This document shows positions 42,240-50,773 of a stretch of 64,000 nucleotides of DNA, in pieces; positions within the stretch are counted from its first letter, which is position 1, and the number at the start of each line of letters is the position of its first letter. The notes under the pieces were generated by a model, which saw only the letters and a program-made list of their open reading frames with translations, had not been told where the DNA came from and made no database searches. Made by a program: the position numbers and the translations under genes. Origin of the DNA: Bacillus sp. FSL H8-0547 (lineage in GTDB: Bacteria > Bacillota > Bacilli > Bacillales > Bacillaceae); assembly GCA_038002745.1 (NCBI GenBank), contig JBBODD010000001.1, forward strand, positions 930,001-994,000, given 5' to 3'.

Positions 42240-43667
42240 TTAAAACGGTCCGTAGTCCATTAAATGAGCAATCACAACGGCTGCAAGGCCGATCAGATAT
42301 TGAATGAAAACAAGCGGGAGCACCCATTTTGCCCACTTTGTCCAAGGAATGCCCGCAATCGCAAGTCCGGCCATCAATGTGCCTGCTGTCGGGAAAATAA
42401 TATTGCCGATTCCATCTGCAAATGAGAAGGAGAGAACAGCTGTCTGACGGGTAATATCAAGCAAATCGGCAAGCGGCGTCATGATCGGCATCGTCAGCAT
42501 CGCATGTCCGCTGCCTGAAGCAAGGATAAAATGGATGAGAGCCTGGAAATTGTACATTCCGATCACGCTCCAGAAAGCAGGAATGTTCTTAAGCGTATCA
42601 GACACTCCAAAAAGCATAGGGTCAATGATATGTCCTTCGTTCAAAACAACCAGTGTCGCTCTTGACACCCCAATAATTAATGCGCCTCCAATCAAAAGCG
42701 AAGACCCTTCGACAAACGATTTTGCAATCTGGTCAGCAGAAAGTCTGCCGATGATTCCGATAAGGATGGTTAAAACAACGAACAGAGCAGCAATCTCGGT
42801 AATATACCACTGAAATTTAATGACTCCAAAAGCAAGTACGATATAGTTTAGAAGGAATGCCGCCAAAATCAGCTTGTGCTTTGTTTGAAGCCTTTCTTTT
42901 GAATGAAGCAGCACATCCGCTTCCTCTTTTGTATATTTTCCGAAGAACCCTTTTGACGGATCCTTTTTCACTTTCATTGCATGACGGTAAACGAAGATAA
43001 CGGAAACCGCATAGACAATCACGAATAATACAAGTCTGTATCCCATTCCAGAGAACATCGGAAGCTCTGCGATTCCCTGGGCGACGCCCACTGTAAATGG
43101 ATTCATGACCGCGGTAGTAAAACCGGCAGCAGCGCCTAGAATAACAATGGCCGTTCCCGTAAGCACGTCAAATCCCAAAGCAAGAGCAAGCGGAATGAGC
43201 AGCGGAATATAAGCAAGCGTCTCCTCAGCCATCCCCATCAGCGATCCGCCGACTGCAAAAAATAGCATCATCACCGGAATCAAGAGCTTTTCCCTTGAAG
43301 CCAGCCTTTTTGCAAGAGTTGTAATCAGCAAGTTAATTGTTCCTGTAGCCGTTAATACTCCAAAAAATCCGCCAATGATCAGAACAAAGAAAATAATGTT
43401 TGCCGCTTCAACCATTCCTGTATGAAGTGCCTTTACCATGCCGAACGGACTGACCGGCGTATTTTCAGCTGACGTAAAGGTATCCGGATCAATCTCTGTT
43501 CTTCCGTCAACCTCTACCCTGGCGTAGTCTCCTGCCGGCAGTACATAGGTTAATAGAGTTGCAACAACCAATACACCCAGGAGGAGGGCAAATACATTGA
43601 TCTTTCTTTCCTTTTTTGGTTTCACTTCTTTTCCCTTTGGTTCGTAAGCTTTTTCTGCTAGAGCCAT
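42240..43667 (-). CDS. YfcC family carrier, likely beta-aspartyl dipeptide or amino acid importer
   Basis: A 475-residue polytopic membrane protein of the YfcC/C4-dicarboxylate-uptake-like group (KINVFALLLGVLVVATLLTYVLPAGDY, GMVEAANIIFFVLIIGGFFGVL, GMAEETLAYIPLLIPLALALGFD, SFSFADGIGNIIFPTAGTLM). Relatives include arginine/ornithine carriers. ATG at 43667 fits GGGGAG 9 bases upstream; the frame extends 35 codons further across the promoter. It is the first gene of the sigma-54 operon with iadA and the cyanophycinase, so uptake of beta-Asp-Arg or arginine is inferred. Confidence 0.8.
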   Translation of the reverse strand: MALAEKAYEPKGKEVKPKKERKINVFALLLGVLVVATLLTYVLPAGDYARVEVDGRTEIDPDTFTSAENTPVSPFGMVKALHTGMVEAANIIFFVLIIGGFFGVLTATGTINLLITTLAKRLASREKLLIPVMMLFFAVGGSLMGMAEETLAYIPLLIPLALALGFDVLTGTAIVILGAAAGFTTAVMNPFTVGVAQGIAELPMFSGMGYRLVLFVIVYAVSVIFVYRHAMKVKKDPSKGFFGKYTKEEADVLLHSKERLQTKHKLILAAFLLNYIVLAFGVIKFQWYITEIAALFVVLTILIGIIGRLSADQIAKSFVEGSSLLIGGALIIGVSRATLVVLNEGHIIDPMLFGVSDTLKNIPAFWSVIGMYNFQALIHFILASGSGHAMLTMPIMTPLADLLDITRQTAVLSFSFADGIGNIIFPTAGTLMAGLAIAGIPWTKWAKWVLPLVFIQYLIGLAAVVIAHLMDYGPF

Positions 43668-43712
43668 AATCGTTTTCTCCCCTTTTTCTTTTGATGCGTT
43701 TGATAAGGTAAA

Positions 43713-43729
43713 TGCAATATTTGTGCCAA
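43713..43729 (-). promoter_or_regulatory. Sigma-54 (SigL) -24/-12 promoter of the cyanophycin operon
   Basis: Minus strand TTGGCAC, 5 bases, TTGCAT: as perfect as the rocD promoter and nearly the same sequence. It lies about 46 bases upstream of the carrier ATG. Confidence 0.9.
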
Positions 43730-43771
43730 GATGCAAAAAAGAAGAGTAAATGCTGGTATCACCCGAACTCA

Positions 43772-43806
43772 ATACTTGTCATATGTAAGTATCATTCAAA
43801 ATGATA
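43772..43806. promoter_or_regulatory. Inverted repeats, candidate enhancer sites of the sigma-54 activator
   Basis: ATACTT, 9 bases, AAGTAT (43772-43792) overlaps TATCATT, 3 bases, AATGATA (43790-43806). They lie 45-80 bp upstream of the -24 element and 140 bp before the activator gene, a normal position for an upstream activating sequence. Confidence 0.5.
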
Positions 43807-43944
43807 GTTTCTTCAAGGGCTCATATTCACTTTACTGCATAAAGAGTTATTATCTAAAATTTCTAATAATCCTCTCTTTTTTGGCCTTTAATTGGTGATT
43901 TATTATGATATGATAAAACCAATAGAACCAAAAGGAGCGAATGT

Positions 43945-45951
43945 ATGAAACGATCTCTTATTCTCCTGACAGGCGGTACAAAAACAAAGAAAACGCTTCA
44001 CCACCAGCTCGTACAACTTTTGGGCGATGACCTTTCTATAAGGAGCTATGCTGCTGATGAAGGTCTCCCTTCGAATCTGAAAGCTGATATTATCCTTTTT
44101 TCCTCTGAATCCCTCAAAGATGAATTGAACCATATAAAGAATATAGATGCAGAAAAAGTTATAATCGGCAAACGCACCGTTCATCATGACTATCTCGACA
44201 AGCTCCTTTCCATTCCGGAAGGTTCAAGCGTCCTTGTCGTCAACGATGAGTACAATGTCACAATGGAACTGATTCAGTCGCTTTATCAGCTGGGGATCAG
44301 CCATGTCCGGTTTCTCCCGTTTAAAAAGAATCAGACCTATCACGAGAAAATCGATGCAGCCGTTTCACCTGGCGAAATCGAACTTGTCCCCCCTTACATA
44401 CCGCTTATTCTCGACATTGGTGTGCGTCTGTTTGACATGACAACAATTTTAAAAATAGCGGACTACTGCAATCTGCCTGAAAATGCAGCTCTCCACATTT
44501 CAGAGAGGTACATCCGCAGCATGATTGAGCTGCAGCAAAAGCTGATGGCTGCGCAAAAGCAGACAAAAGCGATTTATCAGCATCTCGAGAACGTGGTCAA
44601 CACGGTGGATGACGGCATTCTCGCCATGAATGAAAAAATGGAAATAACGGTTTTTAATGAAAAACTTGAAGCGCTGTTTCAAGTAAGGGGATCAGATATC
44701 ATCAACCTTACAATTCAAACAGCAGCCCTGCAGGATGACGTGGTTTCATTTATTCAGAACGGCATCGAAGAAAGCCGCCTTTTCAGCATTCACGGGGTAG
44801 ATGTTGCTGTTTATCGCTATTCAATGGCTTTAGAACAAACAACTGTCGCTGTCTTTAAAAGCGTCCGGCAGGCATCGGAAATTGAAAAAACGGCCCAGCG
44901 TAAACTGCGCGAGAAAGGATTTTTTGCCAAATACAGCTTTGATGACATCATTTGTGAAAATGCCGGAATGATAAACCTCAAGCAGATCGCGAAAAAACTG
45001 GCTCTTTCCGAACACCCGATTTTAATCCAGGGAGAATCAGGAACAGGCAAAGAATTATTTGCACACGCCATTCATCAGCATTCCATGAGAAAAAACGGAC
45101 CTTTTCTGCCTGTCAACTGCAGTGCTCTTTCAGAAAGCCTGCTTGAGAGCGAGCTTTTCGGTTATGAGGAAGGGACATTTACGGGTGCTCAGCGAGGGGG
45201 GAAAAAAGGATTGTTTGAGCTAGCTGATAACGGAACCATTTTTCTCGATGAAATCGGCGACATCAGTCTCTCCATGCAATCCCGGTTGCTGCGAGTGCTT
45301 CAGGAAAAGGAAATCCGCAGAATCGGCGGAACGAAAATCATACCCATTAATGTCAGAATCATCTCGGCCACAAATAAACGGATTGAAAAGCAAATGAAAG
45401 AGCAGACATTCCGCAATGACCTGTTCCACAGGCTGAATGTCCTTAACCTCTCCATTCCGTCACTGAAGGAAAGAAAAGAGGATATCCCTCTTCTCATTCA
45501 CCACTTCATCACAAAAAACGGCAAGTGGCTCAAGGTCGAGCCTGCATTAATGAATTTGCTTGCATCAGCAGAATGGGACGGCAACATAAGAGAACTTAAA
45601 AATACGGTTGATTATATGATTACAGTTGCCGATGGCTCTGTTTTAACAAAACATGACCTTCCTCATTCGTTTTCAGCAGACATTCCGCAAGCAGCAAGCA
45701 GCGAACAGTCAGAGCATGACGCCATCCTGTTGATTGTGAGAGAATGCAACCTGGCAGGAAAAGCAGCAAGCAGAGATTTGATCTCGGAAAAAACAAAAGA
45801 ATGGATCATGCCCCTTACCCCTCAGCAAGTGCGCAGACGGCTTGACGACCTGGAGGAAAAAGGATGGATCCAAAAACGGAAAGGACGCGGCGGGACGAAA
45901 ATTACGGAGGCGGGGATAAGGTATTTGGAGAGAACAGCTGTCGTGAAATAA
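43945..45951 (+). CDS. Sigma-54-interacting activator with winged-helix C-terminus
   Basis: A 668-residue enhancer-binding protein divergent from the cyanophycin operon. Residues 1-200 look like a PrpR_N-type sensory region; a PAS-like domain follows (about 213-310, TVDDGILAMNEKMEITVFNEK), then an AAA+ domain (about 333-565) with Walker A GESGTGKE at 363-370, the contact loop GTFTGA at 410-415 and NGTIFLDEIGD. In place of the usual Fis helix-turn-helix the tail (about 590-668) reads like a winged helix (LTPQQVRRRLDDLEEKGWI, KRKGRGGTKIT). AAAAGGAG precedes the ATG. It very likely activates the promoter at 43713-43729. Confidence 0.85.
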   Translation: MKRSLILLTGGTKTKKTLHHQLVQLLGDDLSIRSYAADEGLPSNLKADIILFSSESLKDELNHIKNIDAEKVIIGKRTVHHDYLDKLLSIPEGSSVLVVNDEYNVTMELIQSLYQLGISHVRFLPFKKNQTYHEKIDAAVSPGEIELVPPYIPLILDIGVRLFDMTTILKIADYCNLPENAALHISERYIRSMIELQQKLMAAQKQTKAIYQHLENVVNTVDDGILAMNEKMEITVFNEKLEALFQVRGSDIINLTIQTAALQDDVVSFIQNGIEESRLFSIHGVDVAVYRYSMALEQTTVAVFKSVRQASEIEKTAQRKLREKGFFAKYSFDDIICENAGMINLKQIAKKLALSEHPILIQGESGTGKELFAHAIHQHSMRKNGPFLPVNCSALSESLLESELFGYEEGTFTGAQRGGKKGLFELADNGTIFLDEIGDISLSMQSRLLRVLQEKEIRRIGGTKIIPINVRIISATNKRIEKQMKEQTFRNDLFHRLNVLNLSIPSLKERKEDIPLLIHHFITKNGKWLKVEPALMNLLASAEWDGNIRELKNTVDYMITVADGSVLTKHDLPHSFSADIPQAASSEQSEHDAILLIVRECNLAGKAASRDLISEKTKEWIMPLTPQQVRRRLDDLEEKGWIQKRKGRGGTKITEAGIRYLERTAVVK

Positions 45952-45961
45952 AGGTCAGCAT

Positions 45962-45993
45962 ATAAAAGCCGGACCTCTTTTACAAGGTCCGGC
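45962..45993. terminator. Bidirectional terminator
   Basis: Perfect 9-bp stem GCCGGACCT/AGGTCCGGC; the minus-strand side is followed by TTTTATA. Confidence 0.7.
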
Positions 45994-45999
45994 ATCTGT

Positions 46000-46680
46000 C
46001 TATTCTCTGTTTTGTGTAAAAATCAATACAAACTTCAGCAGCTCAAGCAGAGAGATGAGTGCGGCTGCTACATATGTCAGGGCGGCTGCTCCAAGCACTT
46101 TGTTCACTCCGCGCTCTTCTTCATTCCGGATGATGCCTTCTGCAATCATAAAATCCTTTGCTCTGTTGCTTGCATTAAATTCGACAGGCAGCGTTATAAG
46201 CTGAAAGGCGACAGCTGCCGAGAAGAAAATAATGCCGAGTCCGATCAGATTCATTGAACCGAGCAAAAATCCTCCAATCAGCAGAAAAGGCGCGACCCCG
46301 GAGGACAGGCTTACAACCGGAAACATTTTATGTCTTAACGTCAGGGCCCCGTATGCTTCTTTATGCTGAACGGCGTGCCCCACTTCATGTGCCGCAACCG
46401 AAATGGCGGCAATCGAATGACCCGCATAGACAGGCTCGGAAAGGCGAACCGCTTTTTTCGTCGGATCATAATGATCGGAAAGAGTTCCTTTTACCGGTTC
46501 TACGGGTACATGATGGAGACCGTGATGATCAAGAATTCTTCGTGCAACCTCCATGCCGGTAAGTCCCGATGATGCCTGAACTTTGGACCATTTATTAAAA
46601 TTGCTTTTCACCTTGGCCTGCGCCCACAGGGCAAGCCCGAACGCGGCAAAAATGAGAATATCCATAGGATGAAAAAACAT
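46000..46680 (-). CDS. Membrane zinc metallopeptidase, YugP-like
   Basis: A 226-residue membrane protein of the neutral zinc metallopeptidase 2 family. The zinc motif is VAAHEVGHAVQHKE (HExxH) near residue 120, preceded by a conserved SSGLTGMEVARRIL and LSDHYDPTKKAVRLSEPVY; hydrophobic segments lie at the N-terminus and in the last 80 residues (SSGVAPFLLIGGFLLG, ALISLLELLKFVLIF). Matches B. subtilis YugP in length and layout. Likely a membrane protein quality-control protease, substrate unknown. AGGAGG precedes the ATG. Confidence 0.88.
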   Translation of the reverse strand: MFFHPMDILIFAAFGLALWAQAKVKSNFNKWSKVQASSGLTGMEVARRILDHHGLHHVPVEPVKGTLSDHYDPTKKAVRLSEPVYAGHSIAAISVAAHEVGHAVQHKEAYGALTLRHKMFPVVSLSSGVAPFLLIGGFLLGSMNLIGLGIIFFSAAVAFQLITLPVEFNASNRAKDFMIAEGIIRNEEERGVNKVLGAAALTYVAAALISLLELLKFVLIFTQNRE

Positions 46681-46812
46681 ATAGCGCCTCCTGAGTAAAG
46701 TTCTTACTGTTATATTTCCTCAAGCATCTGTTAATAAACAGCGAAGTGCTATCATGATGTGCCCATCTTGTAGTAAAATAATGGCATACCACATGGAAAC
46801 GAAGGTGAAAGC

Positions 46813-47220
46813 ATGACGATCAAGCAGGAAAATGAAACTCTTGAGGAACTGCAGAAAGCGGAAAAACATTATTCCGACTCAAAGTTCTGGAATAAATTAA
46901 AAAAATTCGGCAAAAAAGCCGGATCATCTGTCGTGTACGCTGTCCTTTTGCTGTACTATACCCTTCAGAAGCCTGAAGTGCCTGCCAAAACAAAAGCCAT
47001 CATTATCGGTGCTTTAGGCTACTTCATTCTGCCGCTTGACCTTATACCGGACCTTGCCGCCGGCGTGGGCTACACCGATGACCTCGGAGCTTTGGGCCTG
47101 GCACTCCTTCAGGTGGCAATGTATATTGACGATGATATCAAAACCCAGGCGAAAGAAAAGCTGACAGAATGGTTCGGACCTTCTGTCGACACCGCTGCCA
47201 TTGACGAGAAAATCAAATAA
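46813..47220 (+). CDS. YkvA family protein (DUF1232)
   Basis: A 135-residue protein with the DUF1232 signature in its centre: KAIIIGALGYFILPLDLIPDLAAGVGYTDDLGALGLAL, a helical hairpin rich in Asp and Pro that probably touches the membrane. The N-terminus is charged and helical. GAAGGTG precedes the ATG. A strong terminator follows. Function unknown; widespread in bacilli. Confidence 0.85.
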   Translation: MTIKQENETLEELQKAEKHYSDSKFWNKLKKFGKKAGSSVVYAVLLLYYTLQKPEVPAKTKAIIIGALGYFILPLDLIPDLAAGVGYTDDLGALGLALLQVAMYIDDDIKTQAKEKLTEWFGPSVDTAAIDEKIK

Positions 47221-47227
47221 GTGCGAT

Positions 47228-47266
47228 AAAAAAACGTCTGTTCCGCTTAGGAACAGACGTTTTTTG
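47228..47266 (+). terminator. Intrinsic terminator of the YkvA gene
   Basis: Perfect stem AAAAAACGTCTGTTCC/GGAACAGACGTTTTTT with a 5-base loop. Confidence 0.9.
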
Positions 47267-47320
47267 GTGAAAAAGGACTTTTACGAACTCTGCAGCAGGA
47301 CTGCGAACCAATTTTAAGGT

Positions 47321-47448
47321 CCAACAAGCCAATTGGGCCGGCTAACAAGCCAAACACCCCGTCTAACAATCCAATTCGGTTCGCTAACAATCCAAATTTC
47401 CGGTCTAACAATCCAAAACACACCGCTAACAATCCAATCATCAAAAAC
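47321..47448. repeat. Tandem array, 21-bp period, six units
   Basis: The core CTAACAA(T/G)CCAA recurs with AACAA at 47323, 47344, 47365, 47386, 47407 and 47428, exactly 21 bp apart; the flanking 8-9 bases of each unit vary. Because 21 is a multiple of three, minus-strand frames show heptad repeats (WIVS, GLLD), but these have no ribosome site or conserved context, so I regard them as artefacts of the array. Confidence 0.85.
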
Positions 47449-47464
47449 GCCTGAAAGTAACCTC

Positions 47465-47791
47465 TCAATCCCTCGGCGCAAACAGCATAACGGAAACTCC
47501 GACAAGGCAGATGCCTGCGCCGACCCAATCATAGAGATCTGGCGTCTTCCGGTCAACTCCCCATCCCCAAAGAACTGAGAGAATGATGAAAATCCCTCCG
47601 TAAGCAGCTTAGACCCGTCCGAACGAAGGGAACGTCTGCATCGCTGCAATGATTCCATAGACGGCAAGCGACACGCCGCCGAATATTCCCCAGTAAACAG
47701 GTTTTCCTTCGCGCAGCCAAAGCCAGATCAGGTAGCCGCCTCCAATTTCTAAAAGACCTGCAATCAGGAATAAAAGAATCGAATACATCAA
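47465..47791 (-). pseudogene. ynfA: YnfA/UPF0060 family membrane protein, interrupted by a nonsense codon
   Basis: The frame from ATG at 47791 to TGA at 47465 would give 108 residues, the standard YnfA length. It has the family sequence [36 protein letters not shown] and, after an in-frame TAA at 47609-47611, [19 protein letters not shown] to MLFAPRD. The stop stands where homologues have Tyr (GRVYAAYGG), a one-base change from TAT or TAC. The reading frame is otherwise intact, so the loss is recent or a base-calling error. The family are four-helix small membrane proteins of unclear transport function. Confidence 0.8.
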
Positions 47792-47806
47792 AAATGTCCT
47801 CCCGGT

Positions 47807-49027
47807 CTAAATCTCTTTTTTCAAAAGCTGCAGATCAATATACAGCTGAATCCGCGTATAAAAATCATCAAAATCGATCGAAGTCAGCTCCTGAATTTGA
47901 TTTATCCGGTATTTGAGTGTATTAGTGTGAACAAACAGCTGTTCAGCGGTTGGTTTCAGTTTGCAGTTATTAAGCAGATAAATTTCAAGCGTATGAATCA
48001 GCTTCGTCTGGCTTTCCTCATCTTTTTTTCTCAGTATCTGGAGGCTTGTATTGTTGTAGCCGGTAATACTGTGGTGCTTTGAAATGGTCTCCAAGTATCT
48101 GAAAATGCCGAGCTTGCTGTATGTAAACGGCAGCTTTTCGGATGAACCGATAAACTTGGCAGCGTTAATCACTTCAAGAGCCTCAAAGTAAGATTTTCTT
48201 AGCTGCAGGATGGAGGAATACGAATTGCCGATGCCGGCATATATCTTATAGCCGCCAAACTGGGAAATGACCGTCGACGTCAGTTCTGCTGCACTTGCCG
48301 AGAGCTGATCGGATACTTTTGCATTGCTTCCGATAATGACGACCACCTTCAGCTGATCGGTAAAGACGTGTGCAAAATGATTCAGTGCATTGGCAAACAG
48401 CCTGACCGTTTCCGTCAGTTCCTCCAGCTGCTCCTCCTCACTTTGGGAGACCGTGAAGATTGTGACAATAAACGTTTCCGGAATCATGATGCTGTGATTT
48501 GCCGCTTCCCACCTGATCTGATTTTCCGTTTGAAACGCCTGCCCGATGATCTTTTTGTAGAACTCGTTTTTTTCTTCGTTTTCTCTCAGGTTAATCTGAT
48601 TTTTTTGATAGAGAAGCTTCCCGATGTGACGGGACACTTCATGAAGAAAATCGAGATCCTCCTCTGACATAGGCTCTGTCTCCTGAACCCATATATAGCC
48701 AAAAACCTGTTCTTTATAAATAGCGCTTACAACGACACGCTGATTAAGGCCGATTTCCGCAATCTGTTTCACTCTGAAAGGATGGGGAATGGTCTTCAGC
48801 TGTTCCACAATTCCTTCATCCATAAACTTTTCTAAAATAGGAATGGGCCAGTGTTTCGTGAAAATGGTCTGCTGATTCGCCTGATCAAACTGATCGATGT
48901 AATACGAACTGTAGGACAAAAGAGAGAATTGGTCATTTTCAATCACAACCGGCTTTTTCAAATAGGTGCTGACCATATCCGTAATATCATTAATGTTTGT
49001 AATGGTCTGGATCTTCTCAAGGATCAT
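47807..49027 (-). CDS. putR: Proline-responsive transcriptional activator, PucR family
   Basis: A 406-residue regulator with an N-terminal sensory region and a C-terminal PucR-type helix-turn-helix (LEIYLLNNCKLKPTAEQLFVHTNTLKYRINQIQELTSIDF, last 60 residues). Size and gene order (putB, putC, putP, putR, all minus) match B. subtilis PutR, which binds proline and activates putBCP from an upstream site. GGGGGGG precedes the ATG. It is separated from putP by a terminator, so it may have its own promoter. Confidence 0.88.
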   Translation of the reverse strand: MILEKIQTITNINDITDMVSTYLKKPVVIENDQFSLLSYSSYYIDQFDQANQQTIFTKHWPIPILEKFMDEGIVEQLKTIPHPFRVKQIAEIGLNQRVVVSAIYKEQVFGYIWVQETEPMSEEDLDFLHEVSRHIGKLLYQKNQINLRENEEKNEFYKKIIGQAFQTENQIRWEAANHSIMIPETFIVTIFTVSQSEEEQLEELTETVRLFANALNHFAHVFTDQLKVVVIIGSNAKVSDQLSASAAELTSTVISQFGGYKIYAGIGNSYSSILQLRKSYFEALEVINAAKFIGSSEKLPFTYSKLGIFRYLETISKHHSITGYNNTSLQILRKKDEESQTKLIHTLEIYLLNNCKLKPTAEQLFVHTNTLKYRINQIQELTSIDFDDFYTRIQLYIDLQLLKKEI

Positions 49028-49105
49028 GCAGATCGGCCCCCCGATTCTTTAGGTAAATTGATGAACCTAATTATATACCTTTTGATCAGAAGAATGGAAT
49101 AGCCG

Positions 49106-49141
49106 AAAAAAACAGGAAGTCCGCATAGAGGGACTTCCTGC
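49106..49141 (-). terminator. Intrinsic terminator after putP
   Basis: Minus strand CAGGAAGTCC/GGACTTCCTG with an 8-base loop, followed by TTTTTTTCGG. Confidence 0.85.
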
Positions 49142-49147
49142 TGGATA

Positions 49148-50617
49148 TTACTGCTTCAACACTCGTTCAAATTCATCAAATTGCTCCCCTGCTTCTTTAG
49201 GAGGCTTTGGTGTGATCAGACTGATTGCAACAATGGCAATCAAGCTTGCGGCAAAGCCTGGAATCATTTCATAAAGCATGTCTGACAATCCGGCCATTGA
49301 CCAGATGATGACCGTGGCAGCACCTACTACCATTCCTGCAAGTGCCCCCCACTTCGTCATGCGCTTCCAGAAAAGGCTCAGGAGGATCAGCGGTCCAAAT
49401 GAAGAACCGAAGCCTGCCCACGCGTAACCTACAAGTCCAAGAATCGTGTCATTTTGCTCCCATGACAGAATCAGGGCAATGACAGAGATCAGCAGGACAG
49501 ACATTCTTCCCAAGAAAACAAGTTCTTTATCTGATGCAGACCGTCTGAAGAATGTTTTATAAATATCCTCCGTCAGCGAGCTTGCTGTTACAAGCAGCTG
49601 CGAAGATATCGTGCTCATGATGGCAGCGAGAATCGCAGAGATTAAAAATCCTGTGATGTAAGGATGAAACAGGACTTCTCCAAGCACGATGAAAACTGTT
49701 TCTGGATCATCAAGCTTTGTGCCTTCACCTGCAAAATAGGTGATGCCGAAAAATCCGGTAAGCATAGCGCCGATGCTTGAAAAAATCATCCATCCCATTC
49801 CAATTGCGCGCGCCTTCTTAATTTCTTTCACAGAGCTGATTGCCATAAAGCGGACAATAATGTGCGGCTGGCCGAAATAGCCGAGTCCCCATGCAAAAAG
49901 GGAAACGATGCCGAGGAAGCTTGTTCCTTTAAAAATATCAAGCAGAGCCGGATCTATTGAACCCGGTGTTTCAAATGCAGGACCGAACCCTCCCACATGA
50001 ATGACCGTGACGATCGGAACTAAGATAAGTGCAACAAACATAATAATTCCCTGAACAAAATCAGTCCAGCTTACTGCAAGGAATCCTCCAAACAGCGTAT
50101 AGGCGACAACAACGCCTGTTAAAATCCAAAGACCCGTGTGATAATCAAGTCCAAATGTGCTTTCAAACAGCACTCCCCCGGAAACCATTCCTGAGGATAC
50201 ATAAAAAGTAAAGAATATTAAGATAACTAAAGCCGAAATTAATCGTAAAATCCTGGATCCGTCTGCAAACCTGTTCTCAAGGAAGGAAGGAATGGTGATG
50301 GAATTATTCGCAATTTCCGTATACGTTCTTAAGCGCGGTGCAACATACAGCCAGTTCGCATAAGCGCCGAGCGTCAAACCGATGACAATCCACATTGAAC
50401 TTAGACCTGTGGCATACATTGCCCCCGGAAGACCCATCAAAAGCCATCCGCTCATATCGGCAGCTCCTGCACTCAGTGCTGTAACAGCAGGCCCGAGACC
50501 GCGGTCGCCAAGCATGTAATCATTTAAATTTGAAGTACGTTTATAGGCAAAATACCCAATCAGCAGCATACCTGCCATATAGATGCCTATTGATGTAATG
50601 AGTGCGTAGTCTATCAT
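49148..50617 (-). CDS. putP: Sodium/proline symporter
   Basis: A 489-residue member of the sodium:solute symporter family with about 13 hydrophobic segments. Typical PutP stretches are SAGAADMSGWLLMGLPGAMYATG (substrate and sodium site in TM2), GFLAVSWTDFVQGIIMF, and AAIMSTISSQLLVTASSLTEDIYK. It imports proline for use as carbon and nitrogen source. GAGGGG precedes the ATG. It follows putC by about 155 bp that contain a hairpin, so expression may drop between the two. Confidence 0.92.
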   Translation of the reverse strand: MIDYALITSIGIYMAGMLLIGYFAYKRTSNLNDYMLGDRGLGPAVTALSAGAADMSGWLLMGLPGAMYATGLSSMWIVIGLTLGAYANWLYVAPRLRTYTEIANNSITIPSFLENRFADGSRILRLISALVILIFFTFYVSSGMVSGGVLFESTFGLDYHTGLWILTGVVVAYTLFGGFLAVSWTDFVQGIIMFVALILVPIVTVIHVGGFGPAFETPGSIDPALLDIFKGTSFLGIVSLFAWGLGYFGQPHIIVRFMAISSVKEIKKARAIGMGWMIFSSIGAMLTGFFGITYFAGEGTKLDDPETVFIVLGEVLFHPYITGFLISAILAAIMSTISSQLLVTASSLTEDIYKTFFRRSASDKELVFLGRMSVLLISVIALILSWEQNDTILGLVGYAWAGFGSSFGPLILLSLFWKRMTKWGALAGMVVGAATVIIWSMAGLSDMLYEMIPGFAASLIAIVAISLITPKPPKEAGEQFDEFERVLKQ

Positions 50618-50702
50618 AAAAGTACCCCTCTTCCGCCAAAAATCTCTCTGTTTGATTCTTTTTTTAATGCAGTATTCTGCACTTCATGCGTAATCAGCTT
50701 TT

Positions 50703-50737
50703 AAAAAGAGGAAGCAACTTGGTTGGTCACTTCCTCC
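50703..50737 (-). terminator. Hairpin/terminator between putC and putP
   Basis: Minus strand GAGGAAG/CTTCCTC with inner partial pairing, followed by TTTTTAAAAG. It may attenuate putP relative to putBC. Confidence 0.6.
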
Positions 50738-50773
50738 TTCTTTTTATCCCTTTTGTTTATGCTGGAGCTGAAA

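Noticed and set aside
47247-47667. Minus-strand frames with WIVS or GLLD heptad repeats
   Set aside because: They arise because the 21-bp array is a multiple of three; no ribosome site, and one frame overlaps the ynfA pseudogene out of frame.
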